Below, one piece after another: positions 32,112-40,410 of a stretch of 64,000 nucleotides of DNA. The position numbers and the translations under genes were made by a program. Every line of letters starts with the position of its first letter. Within the stretch, counting starts at the first letter, position 1. The stretch is from UBA1672 sp964351365 (lineage in GTDB: Bacteria > Pseudomonadota > Alphaproteobacteria > Micavibrionales > Micavibrionaceae): the NCBI GenBank assembly GCA_964351365.1, contig CAYGNP010000012.1:1-64000 (forward strand), given 5' to 3'. Below the pieces are notes generated by a model that was not told the origin of the DNA, ran no database searches, and saw only the letters and a program-made list of their open reading frames with translations.

Positions 32112-32897
32112 TAGGACAACTCCTTTTCTTTTTGGGTTTAGGGTGGAGACAAGGCCAAGGGCATCTTTGAAGCCCCCAACCATATCCGTCATGCCGACTT
32201 GCATGGCGGTTCGGGCAGGAAGAACATCTCCCCGCCCGAATTCTGATAAAACCGTTTCCGGCGATACGCCCCGATGCGTGGCGACAGCCGAGATAAATTC
32301 GGCTTCCATGGCGTCGATGCGGGATTGAATAGCCTCGCGGCCTTCTTCCGAAGAGGCTGAGATGTTTTTCTTCGGCGCATTACTGGATACAAACCGCACC
32401 CATCGTGAATCCTCGCCCTTTGGAACAGCGACAGCGACACCGATAGAACCTTGAAATGTAGTCGGGCCGGCCACGATTTTATCGGCGGCAGAAGCAATCC
32501 AATAGGCGGCGCTGGCAGTATTGCCATACGAATACGCCACAATCGGCTTTTTGCCTCTGGCCTTGAAAACCGTATCGGCGAACTCTTGAACGCCTGTGAT
32601 CAAGCCGCCTGGACTATCAATACGCAAAACAATGCCTTCAATGGTGGGGTCATTCATTGCTGTGGCAAAAGATGCCTCAAGCTGCTGAATGCTGGTGCCG
32701 CCAAACAGGAAGCTCAAAATATTCGGGTATGGTGTGATGACGCTGTTTACATCGATCACGGCCACTTTATTGATTTGCTCAACACCAACCGATAAATCGG
32801 AATTATTAGCGGTGCCTTGCAAAAGCTGCGGCGCTTCGGTGGGCAGCATATCCATTTGGATCGCAAGCCCTGCGCCGGAAGGAATATCCCAGATCAT
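31527..32897 (-). CDS. prohead protease (S49 family) fused to scaffold
   Basis: A 456-residue protein; AAGGAG lies 7 bases before the ATG at 32897. The N-terminal 260 residues are an S49/SppA-like serine protease: VLRIDSPGGLITGVQEF, then YSYGNTASAAYWIASAADK with the nucleophile Ser in the TASAAY block, then TFQGSIGVAVAV. The C-terminal 190 residues are acidic, helical and low in complexity (QAEAGNQEAVKAEFDKGLEQ, AEDRAKAAWDKDPKIRDEFK), typical of a scaffold. This is the lambda gpC/Nu3 layout: the protease processes the head after assembly and destroys the scaffold. An internal start for the scaffold is described separately. Confidence 0.9.
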   Translation of the reverse strand: MIWDIPSGAGLAIQMDMLPTEAPQLLQGTANNSDLSVGVEQINKVAVIDVNSVITPYPNILSFLFGGTSIQQLEASFATAMNDPTIEGIVLRIDSPGGLITGVQEFADTVFKARGKKPIVAYSYGNTASAAYWIASAADKIVAGPTTFQGSIGVAVAVPKGEDSRWVRFVSSNAPKKNISASSEEGREAIQSRIDAMEAEFISAVATHRGVSPETVLSEFGRGDVLPARTAMQVGMTDMVGGFKDALGLVSTLNPKRKGVVLMAPEKETPSAKDGNGDGIQPDQITAAFIKERFPTIAQSLTDEGKAQAEAGNQEAVKAEFDKGLEQGATAERMRIMKMDDVALPGYADMVNKAKADGETTAETLAMQILAVEKQKGSDALATMKADADKVPQIEPSVDPAQAQETIDPDSPAEDRAKAAWDKDPKIRDEFKTLDAYTAFIKAEEAGQVRILSRQG

Positions 32898-32899
32898 GA

Positions 32900-33238
32900 C
32901 TATGCTCCTTCCTTGGCGGCTTCGCAGATATACAAAATGCCATCCACGCCGTTGGAAACGACCGAGAGTATTTCTCCTTCGGTGACCGTTTCCACCCACG
33001 GTGTTTTTTCTGCCAGCGGGAAGCTGGTGCCATCATCGGCGGCGGTTGGGGTGGTGCCGACATTGATAAAACATTCCTGCGTGGCGTAGAGCCGTATCAG
33101 AGGCGAGGCAAATGCCGCCGAGTCCGCAGCGGCGGCGGTGAACGAAATGCGCTGCACACCCGCGCCATAGACCCATTGGGGTGCCTGAATGGAGGCATGA
33201 TGGTCTCCACTCACTGCACATTTGATGCGTGAGGTCAT
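32900..33238 (-). CDS. small virion-type hypothetical protein
   Basis: A 112-residue Ala/Thr-rich beta protein between portal and protease genes. It contains CAVSGDHHASIQAPQWVYG near the N-terminus and a middle RLYATQECFINVGTTPTAAD with LAEKTPWVETVTEGEILSVV, reminiscent of small phage surface proteins that contact capsid or neck. The stop codon is 2 bases from the protease start. I do not recognise a named domain. A structural role is likely from position only. Confidence 0.6.
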   Translation of the reverse strand: MTSRIKCAVSGDHHASIQAPQWVYGAGVQRISFTAAAADSAAFASPLIRLYATQECFINVGTTPTAADDGTSFPLAEKTPWVETVTEGEILSVVSNGVDGILYICEAAKEGA

Positions 33239-33262
33239 AAGTTTTCTCCTTATATTTTCTGG

Positions 33263-34843
33263 TTAATCGTCGTCTTGATTGGTCGGGGGAGGATCTTCTC
33301 CTTCGATCTGCGCCGATGCAAAAGGCTCGTCTAAGCCAGCGTCTAAGCGCATTTTGCGTTCTTTGGTGCGCTGGACATGCTTGCTTTCCCAATCGCCGCC
33401 AGTAAGCGAGGCCGTTTCTTCAGCCAGCGTGGACACGCCAAGCTCGACACGCTCCCGCGCAGCGCGGCCTTCTTTGAGCTGATCAATCTGTCCGCGCGGG
33501 GGCCCGATCCATTCAGCGCCGAGATAAGCGCGGCGAATAAGCGGGTCGGTAAAGAAACCAGGCGCGTCGATATAGCCACGCGCCACGGCCTCGGTAATCA
33601 CGGCCTCATAAACGGGCTGGCAAAACACATCGGCTGTCCATTCGCGGCGGGATTTAAAGAATTTCCACGCCTCCAGCAAAGCAGCCTGTGCCGCGCTGTA
33701 ACTGGCCGTGAAATGCTTGACCAATAATTCAAACGGAATCTCCAGCGCCACGCCGACTTGCCGCATAATGGCCAAAACAAACCCATCGAACGCCTGATTG
33801 GGGCGCTTTGGGTCGGCTATTTCTATACTTTCATACGGCAAGAGGTCGAGAATAGCGCCCGATCCCAGCTCAAACTCTTTCTCCAGACTGGAGGAGCTTT
33901 TTTCATCGCCCATGGTGCTGATACCGTCAGGATCCTCGGAGCGCACGAAAACCGTGAACATTGATGAAATCACCGCGCTCATTAATTCAGCCTCGGTGTA
34001 TCGGTCGATTTGTTTTAAGGATTCAATCACCGGAGCCAGATAAGGCGGTGTGCGCGTTTGCCCTGGGCGCTTGCGCGGGATCATATGATAGATAAGCGGC
34101 AAGCCATCGCTGCCATAGGCTGGGATACGAACGCTCTCTTTGCGCTTGGCGTTGGTATAATCCTCTGGGTGGCCTTGCCGGACGTGATAGGCAATCGGTG
34201 CGCCGTAAGTATCCATCTCCACGCCGCCAGCAAAATGCGGCTTATCCATTTTAAAATCAGGGTTAACCACGCGGTCGGCTTCGATGACCTGCAGCGCCGT
34301 TGCAAACATTTTGCCTGGACGCTCAATAAAGCGGCGCACGACAAAGGCATCCCCAGCCTCTAAAACAGACCGGAAGGATAAATCCTGCAGACCGCAAAAA
34401 TTCTGTATGCGGCTGGCATCGCAATCTTGGCTGTCTGCCCAATAATTAAACAGCCGTTCGGCTTGGCGTTCAAAGGCAGAGAATTTCTCCTCGTTATCGC
34501 CCAGCACATTTTTTAAAATATCCCGATCAATCCGGCTCTGCAGCTTTAAACCCACACCGATGGTATTGGTGACCACCGTATTGATAGCGCCAGTGGCGAT
34601 AGGAGCATTGCGGATAAGGTCGCGGGAACGAACGCGTAGCTCTTGCAGGTCCGGCAAAGTCACATTATCGGCGCTACCGCCACTGGCATTCCAATTTTGG
34701 GTCTGGCGTCGATCGCGCCGCGCACCCGTATATCCACCGTGCAAAGCCATCATATTCCGCGCATAAAGGCGCTTCATACCAGCTTGCGGATTGACCCATG
34801 AAACGACATGGTCAACCAGATTCATTTTTGCTTTATCAAACAT
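33263..34843 (-). CDS. portal protein, lambda family
   Basis: A 526-residue portal protein of the lambda B family. It shows RVRSRDLIRNAPIATGAINT (68-87), GVGLKLQSRID, then AFVVRRFIERPG and the strongly conserved IPFELLVKHFTASYSAAQAA and WIGPPRGQIDQLKE blocks (about 380-475). It forms the dodecameric channel through which DNA enters the head. The ATG at 34843 lies 18 bases after the gpW-like gene. The C-terminal tail is acidic (EDPPPTNQDDD). Length is normal for the family. Confidence 0.93.
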   Translation of the reverse strand: MFDKAKMNLVDHVVSWVNPQAGMKRLYARNMMALHGGYTGARRDRRQTQNWNASGGSADNVTLPDLQELRVRSRDLIRNAPIATGAINTVVTNTIGVGLKLQSRIDRDILKNVLGDNEEKFSAFERQAERLFNYWADSQDCDASRIQNFCGLQDLSFRSVLEAGDAFVVRRFIERPGKMFATALQVIEADRVVNPDFKMDKPHFAGGVEMDTYGAPIAYHVRQGHPEDYTNAKRKESVRIPAYGSDGLPLIYHMIPRKRPGQTRTPPYLAPVIESLKQIDRYTEAELMSAVISSMFTVFVRSEDPDGISTMGDEKSSSSLEKEFELGSGAILDLLPYESIEIADPKRPNQAFDGFVLAIMRQVGVALEIPFELLVKHFTASYSAAQAALLEAWKFFKSRREWTADVFCQPVYEAVITEAVARGYIDAPGFFTDPLIRRAYLGAEWIGPPRGQIDQLKEGRAARERVELGVSTLAEETASLTGGDWESKHVQRTKERKMRLDAGLDEPFASAQIEGEDPPPTNQDDD

Positions 34844-34861
34844 ATTATTTTTCTTTGAGGG

Positions 34862-35071
34862 TTAGAGGGGGACACCGCCACGCGCACGGATACCACGGCC
34901 TTTGCGCGAGACTTTGGCTTCGTAACGGGCTTCGAGTTTTTGCAGGGAGTCCAGATCGGCCTGTGTAACGTCACGGCCTTCATAAGAAACCTTTTGACCG
35001 CCCAGCAGCACCGCATCAATAGCCTTGCGGACATTGACCAGCTTGGCCTGTGCATCTTCCAGATCGCTCAT
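34862..35071 (-). CDS. gpW-like head-tail joining protein
   Basis: A 69-residue protein with helix-turn-strand-helix content: SDLEDAQAKLVNVRKAIDAV, then GGQKVSYEGRDVTQADLDSL, and a basic end RKGRGIRARGG. This is the gpW/gp6-like pattern of the small protein that always stands between terminase and portal in lambda-type phages. Its ATG overlaps the terminase stop (ATGA). In lambda, gpW completes the head before tail joining. Confidence 0.82.
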   Translation of the reverse strand: MSDLEDAQAKLVNVRKAIDAVLLGGQKVSYEGRDVTQADLDSLQKLEARYEAKVSRKGRGIRARGGVPL

Positions 35072-36969
35072 GATCGAATTCCTTTACTGCGGACGCGTCG
35101 CCCTGTGGGTTTTGTTGGTTTTGGCTCTGGTTTTTCGTCTTGCTGCCGAACGGCCATGTCCGAGAGATGTGCCTCCAGCTCCCGCCAGTGGCGTTCGCTG
35201 TAACGGTCAAGCCCCTCAATGGCAGCGGCGGCACGAGCGTAGACGTAACAATCAAGCCCTTCATTACGGTCGCGCAGTTTTTGCCACTCCCGTATCGCAT
35301 AGCCGGATCGATTGTGTTTTGTGACCAGCTGCTCTGAACAAACCTGTTTTACAAATTCCTCATCAACCTTTGGCAGATGGACATAGCCAGGGGGATAAGG
35401 CTCACCGCTTTCATCTGTAGGCGGTGCTTTGCGTAAATTTCCGAACAGCTCTAGCTTGGCGATATGACCGGAGACAGGCCGGATGCGAATGCCGCGCTTT
35501 AATCGTTTGCCGTCACTGGTGGTCTCAACAGCCGAAGCCGTGCCGACCAATGCGGAGCCACGCGCCACGCCCTTGACGGCCACCACAAGCGAGGAGGATT
35601 GTTTGCGCACCCAATCGTAGACCTCCTGCGTGGCATAACCGCTATCAATGGCGATGCGCTTTAAAGAAAGCTCGCAGCCTTCCGCATGAGGCCATCTCTC
35701 ATGGATCATTTTTGTCAGCCGGTTCCAAACATCCTGCCGCGATGTATCACCATCCAAAACACGATGCTCAACCAGCCAGCTTTCTTTTTCGCGCCCCCAT
35801 GCCCAGATCGAAACCTCGATCCGGTCTTTTTGAACATCGATACCAGCGGTTATAAAAAAACCGCCCTTGGGGACGGTTCCGATTTTATAAGTCTCGCGGC
35901 GCTCATATAATCGCTGCCAATCTGGGGCTTCGCCTGTTTCCACAAATGTTTCTCCAAGCTCCGTATTCTTAAAGGCTTTGATAGCAGCGTCCGAGCCTTG
36001 CGCATCTTTCCAGCTCGTGGCGATTTCAACCCATGAACGCCAACCGACAGGCGAGTAAAGCGATGACAGGTGAAAACCAGCCACTTTGCCGTTGCCCTCG
36101 GCTGTGGCCTTCCAGTATCCGTTATCCAGCATCCATGTTTTGTGATGCTCATCGATATGAAAGTCACAATGCTCACAAACATACCGCGCCAGCTCTGGCT
36201 CATCTTTTGGCCATTTGAGCTGCTCAAATTTAAGCCATTGATGTGTGCCGCACTCAGGGCAAGGCACCATAAAGCGGCGCTGGTCGCTCATCTCATATTC
36301 GCGCTCAATGCGCGATATGCCTTTGATCGTGGGTGTGGAGACTAGAAAAATTTTGCGCCGTGAAAACGTCCGCGTTCTCGCTTCTGCCAATGCCACCGGA
36401 TCTCCTTCGTCATCAATGTCGCCTGGATAAGCATCGATCTCGTCCAGAAACAGGAACCGCACAGGCATGGAGCGCAGCCCCACGGCGCTGTTGGCACCCG
36501 TTAAAATTAAAACGCCGCCCTGAAATTCTTTAGACAGGATCGTGTTACCGCTATCCCGCGAACGGGACGGTTTGATGCGCTCACTTAGTACGGGGCTTTC
36601 TGCGATAAGCGGATCCAGCCTTTGCTTGGATGTGCGCTTCGCCATTTCAACGGTCGGCAGCACCGCCAGCATAGGCCCAGGCGTGTGATGGATAACAAAA
36701 CCAATCCAGTTATTGCCGCATTCAGTCGCGCCCAGCTGGGAGCCTTTCATAAAAACCACGCGCTCGGCTTTGGAATACGGGGACAGGCAATCCATAATCT
36801 CCTTCAAATAGGGAGTCCGGCTTGTGCGCCACGGTCCAGGCTCCGCAGCCGATTTACTGGATAAGCGCCTGTATTCGTCTGCCCATTCGGAAACAGTGAG
36901 GATTGGATCCGGCGTTATCCCACGCCGGAACGCTGTGCCGTAAACATGGTCTGCGTTCGGTTGTTTCAT
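35068..36969 (-). CDS. terminase large subunit, GpA family
   Basis: A 633-residue packaging motor-nuclease of the lambda gpA family. ATPase motifs: FMKGSQLGATECGNNWIG (Walker A region, about 73-90) and FLFLDEIDAYPGD (Walker B, about 170). A zinc-ribbon-like CPECGTHQW...CEHCD pair is present around 236-268. The nuclease domain begins at ITAGIDVQKDRIEVSIWAWG (about 370) with the expected Asp. The C-terminus is basic. It cuts and pumps phage DNA into the portal. It is separated from the small subunit (40411-40962) by two methyltransferase genes and two plus-strand genes, an unusual gap. Confidence 0.93.
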   Translation of the reverse strand: MKQPNADHVYGTAFRRGITPDPILTVSEWADEYRRLSSKSAAEPGPWRTSRTPYLKEIMDCLSPYSKAERVVFMKGSQLGATECGNNWIGFVIHHTPGPMLAVLPTVEMAKRTSKQRLDPLIAESPVLSERIKPSRSRDSGNTILSKEFQGGVLILTGANSAVGLRSMPVRFLFLDEIDAYPGDIDDEGDPVALAEARTRTFSRRKIFLVSTPTIKGISRIEREYEMSDQRRFMVPCPECGTHQWLKFEQLKWPKDEPELARYVCEHCDFHIDEHHKTWMLDNGYWKATAEGNGKVAGFHLSSLYSPVGWRSWVEIATSWKDAQGSDAAIKAFKNTELGETFVETGEAPDWQRLYERRETYKIGTVPKGGFFITAGIDVQKDRIEVSIWAWGREKESWLVEHRVLDGDTSRQDVWNRLTKMIHERWPHAEGCELSLKRIAIDSGYATQEVYDWVRKQSSSLVVAVKGVARGSALVGTASAVETTSDGKRLKRGIRIRPVSGHIAKLELFGNLRKAPPTDESGEPYPPGYVHLPKVDEEFVKQVCSEQLVTKHNRSGYAIREWQKLRDRNEGLDCYVYARAAAAIEGLDRYSERHWRELEAHLSDMAVRQQDEKPEPKPTKPTGRRVRSKGIRS

Positions 36970-37008
36970 GCATCATTTTTTATATGTAGCGATTTTTTTG
37001 ATTGATTT

Positions 37009-37042
37009 GACTGGACTTCGGTTTTTTTCCAAGCGTTCATGG
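37009..37042 (+). promoter_or_regulatory. 34-bp shared upstream element, copy A (before DUF3489 gene)
   Basis: GACTGGACTTCGGT, 8 variable bases, then AAGCGTTCATGG. With copy B (52315-52348) 24 of the 26 non-spacer bases agree and the spacing is identical. It lies 45 bases before the DUF3489 start. A GTTAAA-NN-GTTCA block and a purine-rich ribosome site follow, as in copy C. Confidence 0.65.
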
Positions 37043-37087
37043 GATCACGCAACGAAGCGTTAAACCGTTCATATGAAAGGACAAATT

Positions 37088-37531
37088 ATGAGCAATACAC
37101 CAAAAGCAAAACCAGTAAACGATGCGCCTAAAGGCACATTAAATATAAAACCTAAAGTCGCCCCAAAAGCCGAGGCCAAGACTACAAAGCCAGCGGCAGC
37201 GCCCAAAGCTCCGCCAAAGGCAAAAGCGGCGGTGACAACATCATCCGATACGCCAATCAAAACACCCAGCACACAGCCGGATACAAAATCCACTGTTAAA
37301 CAACGTATCATTGAGATGCTCTCGCGTGATGATGGGGCAACGGATGCCGAGCTGGTCGAAAAATTCGGCTGGAAAGGCAACCACGTATCGCGGGGTCGCC
37401 GAAGCACCCTTGCCAAAGACCTGAAAAAAGAAGGCAAGATGATTGATAAATTTATGCGCACACCCAGCGGGAAGACAGCATATAAAATCATTAAAATCGA
37501 AAGCGACGCCGAAGAAAAGAAAGCCGCTTAA
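37088..37531 (+). CDS. DUF3489 domain protein with winged-helix-like C-terminus
   Basis: A 147-residue protein; AAAGGA lies 6 bases before the ATG at 37088. The first 65 residues are a disordered Lys/Pro/Ala-rich linker. Residues about 70-125 match DUF3489 (VKQRIIEMLSRDDGATDAEL and GWKGNHVSRGRRSTLAKDLK), a helix-turn-helix/winged-helix fold that probably binds DNA. The basic tail makes it highly positive. It sits on the plus strand between the divergent large-terminase gene and the ParB-MTase gene. DUF3489, DUF2924 and a large serine recombinase often travel together in alphaproteobacterial elements; here all are present though split by 15 kb, and share an upstream element. Confidence 0.8.
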   Translation: MSNTPKAKPVNDAPKGTLNIKPKVAPKAEAKTTKPAAAPKAPPKAKAAVTTSSDTPIKTPSTQPDTKSTVKQRIIEMLSRDDGATDAELVEKFGWKGNHVSRGRRSTLAKDLKKEGKMIDKFMRTPSGKTAYKIIKIESDAEEKKAA

Positions 37532-37539
37532 ATCAGGGT

Positions 37540-37567
37540 GAGTGTCCGGCAATAACGCCGGACACTC
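37540..37567 (+). terminator. perfect 11-bp inverted repeat after the DUF3489 gene
   Basis: GAGTGTCCGGC and GCCGGACACTC pair perfectly around an AATAAC loop, 8 bases after the DUF3489 stop. There is no T run, so it may be a transcript-stabilising hairpin, a factor-dependent end or a protein site rather than a classic intrinsic terminator. Confidence 0.6.
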
Positions 37568-37596
37568 TAAATCATTGACGGGAAAGGAGATCATCA

Positions 37597-37848
37597 ATGA
37601 AAAAAGAAGAGAAACCCTCGGCAGAGGACTACGTTAAATTCAAAGCGATGCATGCCAATATTGAGGCCATCGAATACTTGCTTAAAGACGTATCGCAGCA
37701 AATCAAAAAAGCCCACGAACATATTCTCTACAATAAAGATTTTGACGCGATGGGGGAACTGCGCGGCTTTGACGATAAGCTCGGCACAATGCTGTCCCTA
37801 TACCAAGTAACGGCGCAGCTGCATACGACCACGATCAAGCCTTCTTGA
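37597..37848 (+). CDS. small helical hypothetical protein
   Basis: An 83-residue protein predicted to be all helix (MHANIEAIEYLLKDVSQQIK, then MGELRGFDDKLGTMLSLYQV). AAAGGAG lies 7 bases before the ATG at 37597, so translation is well supported. It follows the DUF3489 gene by 65 bases on the plus strand and ends overlapping the convergent ParB-MTase gene by 14 bases. No family recognised; it could be a partner of the DUF3489 protein. Confidence 0.65.
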   Translation: MKKEEKPSAEDYVKFKAMHANIEAIEYLLKDVSQQIKKAHEHILYNKDFDAMGELRGFDDKLGTMLSLYQVTAQLHTTTIKPS

Positions 37849-39085
37849 ATTTCTTTCCGGTCTCGGCGTGTTTCGCCGTTTTGCCTGTGGCTTCCTGCCA
37901 GCGTTCTACAATCACATCAACATATTTCGGGTCTAGCTCTATCAACCGCGCCTGACGGTTTAAATTCTCCGCAGCGATCATAGTCGTGCCGGATCCACCG
38001 AACGGGTCGAGGACAATATCCTGCGTTTTGCTGGAGTTTAATATGGCCTTTTCCACCAGCTCAACGGGCTTCATAGTCGGGTGGAGCGTCTGGATGTGTG
38101 GGCGGTTAATATGCCATACATCGCCTTGGTCACGCGCCCCGCACCAGTAATGATCATTGCCTTTCTTCCAGCCATATAAGATAGGCTCGTGCTGCCTGTG
38201 ATAATCAGACCAGCCGAGGCTGTAATGGTTTTTAGCCCATATGATATTGGTGGATATATGCCCGCCAGCTTTCTCAAAAGCCTGGTGTAGATTATGCATC
38301 TCACTGCCGGACATGCAGATATACAGCGCACCCTTGGTATATTGTATGGCCGTGGTGCATAGGTCGAGCAGGAATTTATTAAACTCCTCGCCGAGATTAT
38401 CATTCATAAGATCACGGCCTTTGATGGTCTTACCCTTACCACGCGCCCGTACTTCCTCGGTCTTACCGTAATTGACGTTATAGGGCGGGTCGGTGAAGAC
38501 CATATCGGCTAACTCGTCAGGGCCGAACAGTTTTTCGTAATCCTCCTTCTTACAGGAGTCACCGCACAGCACCTTATGCTTACCGCATATCCATACATCG
38601 CCGAGGCGTGACACCGGAACCTCTGGCGGCTCCGGCGCTGTGTCTTCATCGGCTCTGGTCTCGTTGTCCTCATCCTCACTGCCATGCAGGAGGTCGTCTA
38701 TGAAAGATGCTTCAAGTGCGGTGATGTCGATATCGAAATCCTCGTCTTTGAGGAACTCAAGCTCCAGTGCCAGTAATTGCTCGTCCCAGCCAGCGTTGTC
38801 TGCAATGCTGTTGTCCACGATGGTCAGCGCACGGCGCTGGGCTTCGCTTAATCCTTTTAGGACAATCACAGGCAGCTCTTTGATGCCGAGGCTCTTGGCT
38901 GCTTCCAACCGTCCGTGGCCAGCGATGATAAGGTTGTTCTCGTCTATCTTGATCGGGTTATAGAACCCAAACTCAGTGATCGAACGCATGATTTCATTCA
39001 CTTGGTCTTCTGAATGCGTCCGCGCATTGTTTTCATACGGCACCAATTGATCAACGGGCCGGTATTCGACTAATAATTTTTCCAT
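37835..39085 (-). CDS. ParB-like domain fused to N6/N4-type DNA methyltransferase
   Basis: A 416-residue fusion common in phages. Residues 1-90 are a ParB/sulfiredoxin-like domain (LVPYENNARTHSEDQVNEI, then LIIAGHGRLEAAKSLGI). An acidic linker (about 118-152) leads to a beta-class methyltransferase: catalytic motif IV TDPPYNVNYG (about 196-205) and S-adenosylmethionine motif I DPFGGSGTTMIAAENL (about 362-377). The DPPY motif indicates exocyclic amino methylation of adenine or cytosine. No restriction enzyme is nearby, so it is an orphan enzyme, probably for protection of phage DNA or for control. The target sequence is unknown. Confidence 0.9.
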   Translation of the reverse strand: MEKLLVEYRPVDQLVPYENNARTHSEDQVNEIMRSITEFGFYNPIKIDENNLIIAGHGRLEAAKSLGIKELPVIVLKGLSEAQRRALTIVDNSIADNAGWDEQLLALELEFLKDEDFDIDITALEASFIDDLLHGSEDEDNETRADEDTAPEPPEVPVSRLGDVWICGKHKVLCGDSCKKEDYEKLFGPDELADMVFTDPPYNVNYGKTEEVRARGKGKTIKGRDLMNDNLGEEFNKFLLDLCTTAIQYTKGALYICMSGSEMHNLHQAFEKAGGHISTNIIWAKNHYSLGWSDYHRQHEPILYGWKKGNDHYWCGARDQGDVWHINRPHIQTLHPTMKPVELVEKAILNSSKTQDIVLDPFGGSGTTMIAAENLNRQARLIELDPKYVDVIVERWQEATGKTAKHAETGKKFKKA

Positions 39086-39205
39086 AGCTTCCTAATCCTA
39101 GAGGGTGTGGTGTGTGTCGCAGCGAGCTGCAAAATAAAAAAAGGTACTGTGAACGCCCGCTGTACAGGGGCGAGGAACGCGCTTTTGTTCGATAGCGACA
39201 GAGCT

Positions 39206-39403
39206 TTAAACTTGGTTGACAGGTTGACAGATGATGCCTTGCAAGGCTTTGATTTCTTTAGATTTTCTTGTCAACCAAACCGCAGCTTGGTTGACAAGCA
39301 CAAAACGCATCACTTGGTTGACAAGAAAATCTGCGTCAGCAACATCGCCGCAACATAAAACCTCTTCATCGGTTAATTTATTTCCATCGCTTCCATTGAG
39401 CAT
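39206..39403 (-). CDS. small ORF over repeat-rich DNA (doubtful gene)
   Basis: A possible 65-residue product (MLNGSDGNKLTDEEVLCC at the start) that overlaps the end of the cytosine methyltransferase gene by 31 bases, with a modest AGGA ribosome site. Most of its second half is encoded by the TTGGTTGACA repeats, which read as FLVNQ / VLVNQ / QPVNQ. It may be a genuine small phage protein, or simply an open frame across operator-like repeats. No family recognised. Confidence 0.3.
   Translation of the reverse strand: MLNGSDGNKLTDEEVLCCGDVADADFLVNQVMRFVLVNQAAVWLTRKSKEIKALQGIICQPVNQV
39212..39332. repeat. TTGGTTGACA repeat cluster with 19-bp inverted repeat
   Basis: Four copies of TTGGTTGACA occur in 121 bases: plus strand at 39212, 39287 and 39314 and minus strand at 39269-39278. 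The reverse copy and the last copy extend to a perfect 19-bp inverted repeat (39260-39278 with 39314-39332, TTGGTTGACAAGAAAATCT). A further TTGGTTGACGG stands at 52141, before the DUF2924 module. It lies between two methyltransferase genes and could be an operator array. Confidence 0.7.
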
Positions 39404-40410
39404 CCTATGAATCCTGCGGCGAGTTGCGGTACAATTGCATCCCCCGCACTATGGAGCAGACCCACGCGTTCGGGATGCCCATCAGCCAAAAGGTGAATGC
39501 TGGGTTCAACGAGCCTTTGCTTTTCATCTGGGCATTGGATCCAAACACCTGTCTCCCAAGCTGATCCATCCGATTGCGCTTCGAGCCATCTTTGTTGATC
39601 GTTTCCTTCTTCATCCCAGGCGTGTCCTTCCAGTCCCTCGCATTGGGGCTGCACCACAGGCTGACCGGATAAAGCTCCGGCTGCACTTGCTCCCGAAGGT
39701 TTGACGGTGCGGTTCTGTTCTTCCGCGCACCTGTCATCAATTTTTGCATCGCCGCTTGTGACCGCGCGGGGATGTGATCCATTGTATTCGGCGTTGCCCA
39801 TAGTGCTTGGACTGCCAAATTCGGCAGACCGTTTTTCCGGTCGTTGCTCCGCTTTGAATTCATCCGGCTTCTGAAATTCTCCGGCGATTCCTCTATCATC
39901 ACTGTGCGCGGTGTGTGCCACAAACCACAGTCTGTCTCGCTTGTGGGGCGCACCAACACTGCAAGCTGGCAATACAGTCGACCCAACGGCGTAGTTTTCC
40001 GCTTCCAGCCCTTGATAAACATCGTCAAGCCACCCATGGGCAATCGCTGTCGCAACTTGTTCTCCAAAGATAACTGGAGGCTCACACTCTTGGATGAGGC
40101 TGAACCAGAACGGCCATAAATGCCGATCGTCGTTCTTACCTTTTTTTCGACCTGCTGAACTAAACGGTTGGCAGGGACAGCTTCCTGTCCAAACCCTATG
40201 ATTTTCCGGCCATCGTGCGAGGTTAAGTGCGTGATCCCAAAGTCCAATTCCTGCGAAAAAGTGGCATCGGTCATAGTGTTTTACATCGTCAGGTCGCACC
40301 TCTTGGATTGGCCTGGTGTCGATATCTCCTGCGGTTATAAAACCATCATCCATCAACGCTTTGAGCGAAGCAGCTTTCTTCGCATCAAATTCGTTATAAT
40401 AAACGCGCAT
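39373..40410 (-). CDS. C5-cytosine DNA methyltransferase
   Basis: A 345-residue cytosine methyltransferase. After an unusual 50-residue N-terminal extension come motif I-like HFFAGIGLWDHAL (50-62), catalytic motif IV TGSCPCQPFSSAGRKKG (about 76-92; Cys in PCQ), motif VI FGEQVATA (usually ENV), motif VIII GAPHKRDRLWFVA (about 152-164) and a C-terminal motif X-like SAGDAIVPQLAAGFIG. A variable target-recognition region spans about 170-300. It is an orphan methyltransferase, second in the element after the ParB-MTase, and sits between the small terminase and the rest of the packaging genes. Host-restriction evasion is the likely benefit. Confidence 0.88.
   Translation of the reverse strand: MRVYYNEFDAKKAASLKALMDDGFITAGDIDTRPIQEVRPDDVKHYDRCHFFAGIGLWDHALNLARWPENHRVWTGSCPCQPFSSAGRKKGKNDDRHLWPFWFSLIQECEPPVIFGEQVATAIAHGWLDDVYQGLEAENYAVGSTVLPACSVGAPHKRDRLWFVAHTAHSDDRGIAGEFQKPDEFKAEQRPEKRSAEFGSPSTMGNAEYNGSHPRAVTSGDAKIDDRCAEEQNRTVKPSGASAAGALSGQPVVQPQCEGLEGHAWDEEGNDQQRWLEAQSDGSAWETGVWIQCPDEKQRLVEPSIHLLADGHPERVGLLHSAGDAIVPQLAAGFIGCSMEAMEIN

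Noticed and set aside
39212..39332. CRISPR array
   Set aside because: The TTGGTTGACA repeats are few, short, irregularly spaced and in both orientations, and no cas genes are present apart from a Cas4-like nuclease in a recombination module.
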